From: Phoenix dactylifera
Taxonomy: Eukaryota > Streptophyta > Magnoliopsida > Arecales > Arecaceae
DNA length: 64,000 nt
Reading direction: 5' to 3'
NCBI RefSeq assembly: GCF_009389715.1
Contig: NC_052397.1
Location: 15,696,129 to 15,760,128, forward strand
The position numbers and the translations under genes are program-made. A model generated the notes under the pieces. The model saw only the letters and a program-made list of their open reading frames with translations. It searched no databases and was not told where the DNA came from. Shown here piece after piece: positions 58,141 to 64,000 of the stretch; position 1 is the first letter of the stretch; each line of letters begins with the position of its first letter.

Positions 58141-58901
58141 TTTGTTCATTTATATTTATTGATTTATTTATTTATGCATTTATTTAATTATTTATTTTTT
58201 TTCTTTTTTTTTCTTTTTTTTCTTTCCTTTTCCTTTTTTTTCTTTTCTTTTTCTTCTCTTCTTCCCTTCTTCTTCTTTCTTCTTTCTTCTCCTCCTGCGA
58301 GCCGGCGGCGCCGGAGGGGGCCGGGCCGTGTCGGCCGTTGGAGGGGGCGGGGCCGCCGTCGACGGCGAGCCGGGGCCGACGGCGGCCGCGGGAGGGAGCT
58401 CGGGCGGGGGCCGTGGGAGGGAGCTCGGACTGGGGCGGGCCATGGGAGGGGGCTCGGGAGGGAAGAGGCCGCGAGAGGGGGCGAGCAGGGGCCGGCGACG
58501 GCCGCAGGAGGGAGCTCGGGCAGAGGCGAGCTATGGTCGGCGGCGGCCGGGCCTTCTTCTTCTTCTTTTTCTTCTGAGAACGGGAGATTAGGAAGGGAAG
58601 GGGCACGGGAGGTGGCGGGGCCGCGGGATGGGGCTCGGTAGGGAGCGAGACGGCGCCGGTGGCGACCGCGGGAGGGAGCTCGGGCGGGGACGGGCCGTGG
58701 TCGGTGGCGGATGCCCCTGTTTCTTCTTCTTCTTTTGGGAATGGGAGATCAAAAGGGGCAGGGGCATTTTAATATTCTTAGGGGGCGTTTTCGTCTCATA
58801 ATAAAGTATTGAAATATGGCTGGACTGATCGTTAAACAACCAGTCAACAGGGATTAAACGTTAAAGACCGGTCAATAAATGTACCGGTGATTAATTTCCC
58901 C
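54977..58901. mobile_element. Foldback Mutator-like element (3.9 kb), non-autonomous
   Basis: The ends are GGGGAAATTAATCACC inverted. Long arms of about 1.1-1.3 kb follow: a GC-rich, CCG-repeat-like part (55095-55570 versus 58310-58790, rich in GAGCTCCCTCC), a purine tract (55570-56090) mirrored by a pyrimidine tract (57560-57965), and ATTT repeats. The centre (56096-57560) is made of TGCACACAG repeats. No transposase is seen. The 9-bp target duplications inferred with the neighbouring MITE point to the Mutator superfamily. A 255-codon frame at 54902-55669 is repeat-derived. Confidence 0.85.
56096..57560. repeat. Nested tandem repeats in the foldback core
   Basis: A unit of about 370-380 bp (beginning near ACGTTGGCACACACTAAATT at 56291, 56671, 57038) contains sub-repeats of TTTTCTGCTTTTTGCACACAG and ATATGTGCCATGTGCACACAG. 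At 57442-57460 and 57491-57509 lies a perfect 19-bp inverted repeat (GCATCACACAGTTAAGTGT). Confidence 0.88.
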
Positions 58902-58910
58902 AATAAATAA
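58902..58910. repeat. 9-bp target duplication half (AATAAATAA)
   Basis: Follows the right end of the foldback element. Its reverse complement, TTATTTATT, follows the MITE at 60706-60714. Confidence 0.85.
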
Positions 58911-59352
58911 AGGACCAGTAATGTTGGACAAACAATAGTTGGGCTCCGTATCCAAGACTTGAAACTTTTTGATTATTTAGTGAAATTTTTATGATTTATT
59001 TAAATGATTATTTTTTACACTCTTTCAAATACATAGGCGAATCAGAGTCGGCTGGAATGGGATTTGGCCCATTCCAGTCCATCCACTGGCACCGCAATAT
59101 GACTCACTGTTATTTATATTTTAGCAATTATTCTAAATAAAACAAATAAATGTAGCATTAATAGCATGTGACGAAAACATCACGAAGGCACGTCGATGAC
59201 ACAAGTAACAGACGTCTTTCGCAGTTACACCCTATTGACGCTCTCTCAGGCCAACGAAGGTTGACTGCAAGAGCCGAGGCAGAGACGCTACAGCCAAGAC
59301 TAGCTTGCAACAAGCGGGGGTTACAGGATTGCAGCAAACTTCTTACGTAATT
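58911..59352. other. Downstream of sulfotransferase 3
   Basis: No gene. It lies inside the inferred inverted segment and includes the probable 3' untranslated region of the gene. Confidence 0.5.
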
Positions 59353-60468
59353 TCATTCTAAACATCCGAAAAATAAAAAGAAGATCACAAACAACTTCGA
59401 CAAGACTTGTGCTTGGACATCACCATTGGTGGCCGCCGCTTCCACATCCACACCATGGAGGGTTAGACCGGACCCCTCAAGCTTTTGCTCGGTGATGCGG
59501 TCCAACTTCCGCGCCATCTCCGGACTCATATGATTCCTCCAATCTCCTGCCTCTCCTTTCCTGAAGAAAGAATCCTTGGTTAGGACGAATTCGGGATGCA
59601 GTTTACCCGTCTTGTTGACCTCCAAGCTCTTCAGGTTGTCAAAGCTGCACAGCTTTATGACCTCCTCCACCACCCCTTCCTTCTCTTCCTCTGGAGAGAA
59701 GGGACACCCCATGAACTCGGCCAACCGCCTCACAATCCGCAGCGGATCCTCTAACATCTCCTCGTACTTCAAGAACAGCACCTTCTCTGGCCTCCTCTGG
59801 CTCTCCTCCCAGTACTCGAGAACATGCTCACATATCGGCCCGTAGGGGCAATTGCCCTCACAGAACATCTCGAAGGCCTTGGTAAATGGAATTGGCTCCA
59901 TAGGTTGCGGCCTCATCCCATTATTGAAGTACCACCGGGAGACCAACACATCCTTGGGGTCCCGGCACACATATATGACCTTACAGTCTAAGCTCTTGAT
60001 GGTGTGTGGTAGGAGAGAGTATGGCAAGTGAGTGTTGAGGATACGAGGGGAGGGCATGGCTTCTATTTCTGAGGTTTGGCCTCTGGAGTAGGTTCTGTCC
60101 ACGAAAGGGACGCACTCGTGGGGATTTCGGCGAAGGAGAGGGTGGTGATCGAAAGGGTATTGGGCTCGTGTCATGATGGCGTAGGTGAGGGCTTTGAGCC
60201 AGGTGGTGCCGGACTTGGGGTAGCTCAGCACCCAGAGGTCGTCGGGGCGAGCCTTGAAGTTTTGTTGCATGTCCATGATGCCGGGGAGAACACGTTGTGG
60301 GATCCAAAAGCCTTGATATTTTCGGGTGCAGATGGGTGCCCAGCCTTCCTCCAAGGGGAGGGTTGAGATGAGGTCGGTGTAGTTGGAAGGAGGTCTTGGA
60401 TCCGCACTTTTTTTTCCTTGAGACTCCATTGGAGGGGGGCTGTTGCAAAGGGATGGTTGAGCGGCCAT
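59353..60468 (-). CDS. Cytosolic sulfotransferase 3 (SOT family), within an inverted segment
   Basis: One exon, 371 aa, from ATG at 60468. Intact motifs: PKSGTTWLKA (PAPS 5' loop), ILNTHLPYSLL with the catalytic His, VCRDPKDVLVSRWYF (3'-phosphate site), KYEEMLEDP, and FFRKGEAGDWRNHMSPE. The C-terminus runs about 25 residues beyond the usual end (VLSKLFVIFFLFFGCLE), probably because the older stop was lost. The leader matches the plus-strand fragment at 35740-35913. Only about 135 bp of its original upstream remain before the MITE. Substrate unknown. Confidence 0.93.
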   Translation of the reverse strand: MAAQPSLCNSPPPMESQGKKSADPRPPSNYTDLISTLPLEEGWAPICTRKYQGFWIPQRVLPGIMDMQQNFKARPDDLWVLSYPKSGTTWLKALTYAIMTRAQYPFDHHPLLRRNPHECVPFVDRTYSRGQTSEIEAMPSPRILNTHLPYSLLPHTIKSLDCKVIYVCRDPKDVLVSRWYFNNGMRPQPMEPIPFTKAFEMFCEGNCPYGPICEHVLEYWEESQRRPEKVLFLKYEEMLEDPLRIVRRLAEFMGCPFSPEEEKEGVVEEVIKLCSFDNLKSLEVNKTGKLHPEFVLTKDSFFRKGEAGDWRNHMSPEMARKLDRITEQKLEGSGLTLHGVDVEAAATNGDVQAQVLSKLFVIFFLFFGCLE

Positions 60469-60595
60469 TGAAGAAAGGATGCTATGCTATATGCTCTCTA
60501 GCGGGTGTTTGTTTGCAGGGACTATGGTTCTAGTTCTCCCGGAGTGGCCTAGTTATCCCCTAAATATAATAGATATACTAAGAGAGTGACATGTT

Positions 60596-60604
60596 CAAAT
60601 TAAA
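60596..60604. repeat. 9-bp target duplication half (CAAATTAAA)
   Basis: Abuts the left end of the MITE and is the reverse complement of TTTAATTTG at 54968-54976. Confidence 0.85.
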
Positions 60605-60705
60605 GGGGAAATTAATAGAGATAATGGACGAAAAATTTTAAGACCGGTCAACGGGGACTTTTTGTTATAGCGTGGTCTAAAAGAGGGTGGGTGATTAATT
60701 TCCCC
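60605..60705. mobile_element. 101-bp MITE related to the foldback element
   Basis: Starts GGGGAAATTAAT and ends ATTAATTTCCCC. Read in reverse, its first 93 bases or so are identical by eye to the left end of the 3.9-kb element (54977-55069). It therefore looks like an internal-deletion derivative of the same family. It sits about 136 bp upstream of sulfotransferase 3. Confidence 0.9.
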
Positions 60706-60714
60706 TTATTTATT
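60706..60714. repeat. 9-bp target duplication half (TTATTTATT)
   Basis: Directly after the MITE; partner of 58902-58910. Confidence 0.85.
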
Positions 60715-60976
60715 TGCACCAGCATTTTTGTTACTATTATGAATCGTAAAAGTATTAAAAATCTTGATTATAGAAATCTCTTTTATCTATTAGCCAGCTA
60801 GGAAAAAGGAAGCTCTATGATTCTCAACATCGAAATGCTTGAAAAATCATAGGGAATTCGTGCATCGCTACCTCAAAAATTTCAAGCTAACTATTTTGTG
60901 ACATAGGATGGAAAGTACTGACACTGCTTAGAGGAGCGGTTCAAAATAATTCCGTCGCCATGTTCATGATGTGACC
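60715..60976. other. Intergenic, no gene seen
   Basis: Its right part (60925-60975) matches sequence just upstream of sulfotransferase 1 (39255-39320). Confidence 0.6.
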
Positions 60977-61515
60977 AATATTTTTTTTTTCTTTTTTTTG
61001 CTGAAAACGGGTTCTCATACAGTGCGTGTACGAATATACCCAATAAAGTCAAAAAACACTAACTCACGGAGAGCCAGTGGCAGCTCTCCCTTCCCCATTC
61101 AAAAGGTGTACCCTGAATGATGAGCCGCGAAGGCAGCCATCCAGTCGGTTGCCCCATTAGCTTCTCTGAATACATGTTTGGCCTGAATGGCTACCCCAAC
61201 CCCACACATCATCCCAATATCCCGAACCAAGGGGTGGTCTGAGCCCTCACCCCTCAGCCCTCCCTGGATCCAACTGATAACTGTAGCCGAGTCGCCCTCC
61301 AAGACAATCGAGCCAGCCTGCAGTACCTGCCTCGCACATCGAAGACCTGCCCAGGCAGCTTGTAGCTCTGTCCCGGAAACTGATGTGCCGAACAACTGAC
61401 AGCCTCCTGCTGCCACCACTCTGGAGTGCGGACTCCGTATCATAAAATCTGTACCACCTCGCACACCTTCATTCAGGACCGATTCGTCGAAGTTGATCTT
61501 GAGAAAATTCGGAGA
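60977..61515 (-). mobile_element. 5'-truncated LINE 3' end with RNase H-like domain
   Basis: The minus frame gives INFDESVLNEG, GTELQAAWAGL, LEGDSATVISWI and ATDWMAAFAAH, the four acidic positions of an RNase H domain as found at the C-terminus of many plant LINEs. It ends TTTTCAGC and an A/G run. The related region upstream of sulfotransferase 1 lacks it, so it is an insertion. Confidence 0.85.
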
Positions 61516-61589
61516 TGGAAATTTTCATGTGATAAAACAGACGTTTTTTTCTTTGGTGCAGAATAAGTTACAAGCGAGCGTCACAACTG

Positions 61590-62929
61590 CTTCCCACCAA
61601 CCTTTTCCAACTGCTGACCGGCAAAACCGTCCTTTTCCTCCCCAGATTTGGCTTATATTTCTTTGATCCTTAGAAAAAAAAATTGTTTTTGATCGCATCA
61701 GATCGATCTCCGCTAAACTGCATCTAATGATCCGATACAAAAATTATTTTGGAATTCCATTAGAATTGCATATTGATTATTGAAACAGAAACAATTAAAA
61801 AAATATCCGATTTGAAATGTCTTTTATTTTCGAGGGTCGTATCGGAACCAGTTGAACGAGTCCATGCATGCTGAATTCATTAAAATGATGGATTTGACCT
61901 CTTCCTAACGTCAGCAGAAGAGAGAGGCTAGACCGAAGAATTAAAAAAGGCCAGAAAACAAAAAAAAAAGAAAAGGTGGGCTAAGCAACCATTTTTCCTG
62001 CTATTGCTGTCTTGTCCTTCCTTTATATAATGGAACTGCTCCAGTTGCCATCCATCATTATAACATTTTTTGTTTTTTAACTTTTTTTTTTGAAAGGTGG
62101 CATGTCCTTGTTGAGCTTACAATGTGCATGAATCAACTGGTGCTTATTGTTATATATTTTCTCTTTATTTTATTTTTTTGACAGAACAATGATAGAGTGC
62201 CATCAACCATTCCAAAATAAATAATATACAAAGTTCCTATATCACACGTTATTTCGATAGACGACTAAAAAATTCGGATTGGAGAAAAAAAAGCATTGCA
62301 GAGCCGGATTAGGTAAAACCAACTTGTTACAATAATATTCTGTCCTCCCGAAAAAGATGTTTAATGAGAAAAGCCTAATAAATTGAAAAAAATAAATCAT
62401 TTTTTTTGCTTATCTTCACAAGTCATGAGCGGAAGGGCGAGCATCCAAAAAAAATCCAAAAAATTTAGATAATATCTAAACATTATAAATTTTAAAATTA
62501 TTATTTTATCTACTCCTTAATTCAAAAGTTTTAGAATTTTAAAAAAATTGAGACTTTTCCTTTTTATCACTAGAAAGAGGAAGCTCAAAAATAAATTTCA
62601 AGAGAAAATAAGAGATAGAAATTTTTACTTTAAGTAAGATTTTCTAATTTCACCATATAAAAGATTTTGTAGAATTTCCTATTACCATCGGAAACCAACT
62701 AACCCAAAATGCTATTTTGTAATTTCAAAAAATATGAGACATTATACAATACTGTAATTTTAATTTTCTAGAGTACATCCAAATACATCCACAGTGAAAA
62801 AGAGTAAAACTTCAATATCAAGCAACAAAGAATCATAAAATTGCAATATCTAAAATATAATGTATGTAAGATTAAGCATGCAAACAGTTCCCAAAGATGA
62901 ATCGCTTGAGATGCAACACAGATTGCAAT
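61590..62929. repeat. SOT upstream segment and pseudogene flank, copy 3
   Basis: 61735-62102 matches 39765-40172 and 52128-52494. 62180-62929 matches the flanks of the other degraded copies. No gene. Confidence 0.8.
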
Positions 62930-63015
62930 TGAATGTTATGAGCAGGGTATACGACCAGTGGGGACAAACCGGATCTCTTTAGCTTTTGCTCTACGAGATG
63001 GTCCAACTTTCGAGA
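62930..63015 (-). pseudogene. Sulfotransferase pseudogene 3, last remnant
   Basis: Only RKLDHLVEQKLKRSGLS, the last SOT helix, survives. The join at 63016 leads into the promoter-like module. Confidence 0.8.
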
Positions 63016-63224
63016 CTCAATTCTAATCATATCTATTTTACGAAATGAAGATCCTAGTTGTTTCACTCGCTCGTGACTCCGTCTTATCACTCCAAGAGAT
63101 ACCTCCATAGGCACAATAATTTAATGCGCCACAGCCGAGTTCACAAGTTAACCTATTAAATATGTCGTGGTCCGGCCCCTCGTGCCGTACCTTTTAATTT
63201 GAACATGTCACTCTCTTAGTACAT
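63016..63224 (+). repeat. SOT promoter-proximal module, uninterrupted copy
   Basis: Matches 54860-54976 and, in its right half, 35545-35640. It contains a single TTTAATTTG followed by AACATGTCACTCTC and so is the empty site of the foldback element. Confidence 0.85.
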
Positions 63225-64000
63225 TGATGTGAAAATTTATTTCACACATTTTTTTTAGCCCTCCTTATTTTGTTTTAGGATGTTTGATATGTTTTTAGCT
63301 CATTTATCTAGAATTTAAGTACTTTTTATATTTATTTAATTCTTAAAAATTTTTGATATTTTGCAGGTGTTTAATTATTGAATTAGGTTGAAATTAGGCT
63401 GATGTGAAAAGGTAAAATTTGGGCTAGGCGTAAAGAGCAAGTCCTAGTTGGGCTGGTCTAGTCAAACCAGAATACTATTCGACTTTTGGGTTCTAACCGG
63501 AGCTACAGACCTCGGTTTTAGGTATTGTTTGGCTTGTTGGAAAGATAAGACGTAGGCTTAAAACTTTTATAAGAGCACAAAACCCAGTTCTGCCATTTTG
63601 AAGTTCAAAACTTAGCCGAAACGGAGAAGCCCGAATCTGTCCAGAAGTTTACTGCAGTCCAGACCCTGTTTCGGCTTTCAGCTTATACATGGAGTTCTAG
63701 ACGTCAGAATAATGCAAGCCTAGGTGCGTTGGAAAGCTGAGAACGAGATCTAAAACTTTCGTGAAGGGTCCAACTCCAAAGTGTATCGTTTTGGTACTCT
63801 AAATCTAGCTGGGAGTCGAGTAATAAAATCAGCCTAGAATTCCGCATTTCAGCCAGTAGATATGGGGGAAATCTGTTTTAAAATTCAAAAAAAAAAAGAA
63901 GATTCGGTTGGGAGAAGCTGAGAGCCAGCAGATACTAGGGGGGTGGCAAGGAGATAAGGAAGAAGAACAAATCTCGAATTTCGAGAGGAGGAAAAGCCAG
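63225..64000 (+). mobile_element. Probable start of an LTR retrotransposon (cut by window end)
   Basis: The SOT module breaks off at ...AGTACAT and TGATGTGAAAATTTATTTCAC begins, a plausible LTR start. The sequence has no coding frame and a long untranslated look, as expected of an LTR. The family cannot be told. Confidence 0.4.

Noticed and set aside
55764-58162. Long Phe/Ser- and Lys/Glu-rich open frames on both strands
   Set aside because: They are translations of homopyrimidine and homopurine tracts, not proteins.

Overview
This window is nuclear DNA of a flowering plant, most likely a monocot. Genes are sparse and carry spliceosomal introns, and most of the sequence is plant transposons: Tat-lineage Ty3/gypsy LTR retrotransposons, plant LINEs and a tRNA-derived SINE, a CACTA element, and a Mutator-like foldback element with its MITE. 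There is also an old mitochondrial nad5 insert. I cannot name the species.

Layout. 1-7682: 3' half of a Tat retrotransposon (element A; its 5' part lies outside the window) with an RNase H/integrase end, a 311-bp tandem array, a three-exon antisense gene and the 3' LTR. 7683-14224: anonymous DNA with a nad5 fragment. 14225-17250: an intact eight-exon ACT-domain-repeat gene (ACR4/ACR5 type) on the minus strand, the only clear single-copy housekeeping-type gene. 17250-28000: intergenic DNA with a full-length SINE (19647-20028), a 5'-inverted LINE (22612-24615) and an unidentified 1.4-kb repeat.

28000-63220: a locally duplicated sulfotransferase (SOT) cluster. Three intact single-exon SOT genes (38161-39186, 50881-51933, 59353-60468, all minus) alternate with degraded SOT copies (35198, 42225, 53262, 62930) and with promoter-like SOT fragments on the plus strand (35545, 54860, 63016). 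The repeated flanks let one copy act as the empty site for insertions in another. Element B (28724-35133) is a deleted Tat element with matching CAATG target duplications. 45843-49635 is a CACTA element carrying pieces of an MGDG synthase gene and of an HpcH/HpaI aldolase gene. 54977-58901 is a 3.9-kb foldback element, and 60605-60705 is its 101-bp MITE relative.

Two points stand out. First, the foldback element and the MITE each have mismatched 9-bp flanks, but the flanks become two perfect 9-bp target duplications if 58902-60604 is turned round. The third SOT gene has therefore apparently been inverted by recombination between the two elements. Second, both Tat elements carry the same antisense gene with two introns at matching positions and phases and a TATA-type promoter of its own, and element B has lost most of pol while retaining much of this gene.
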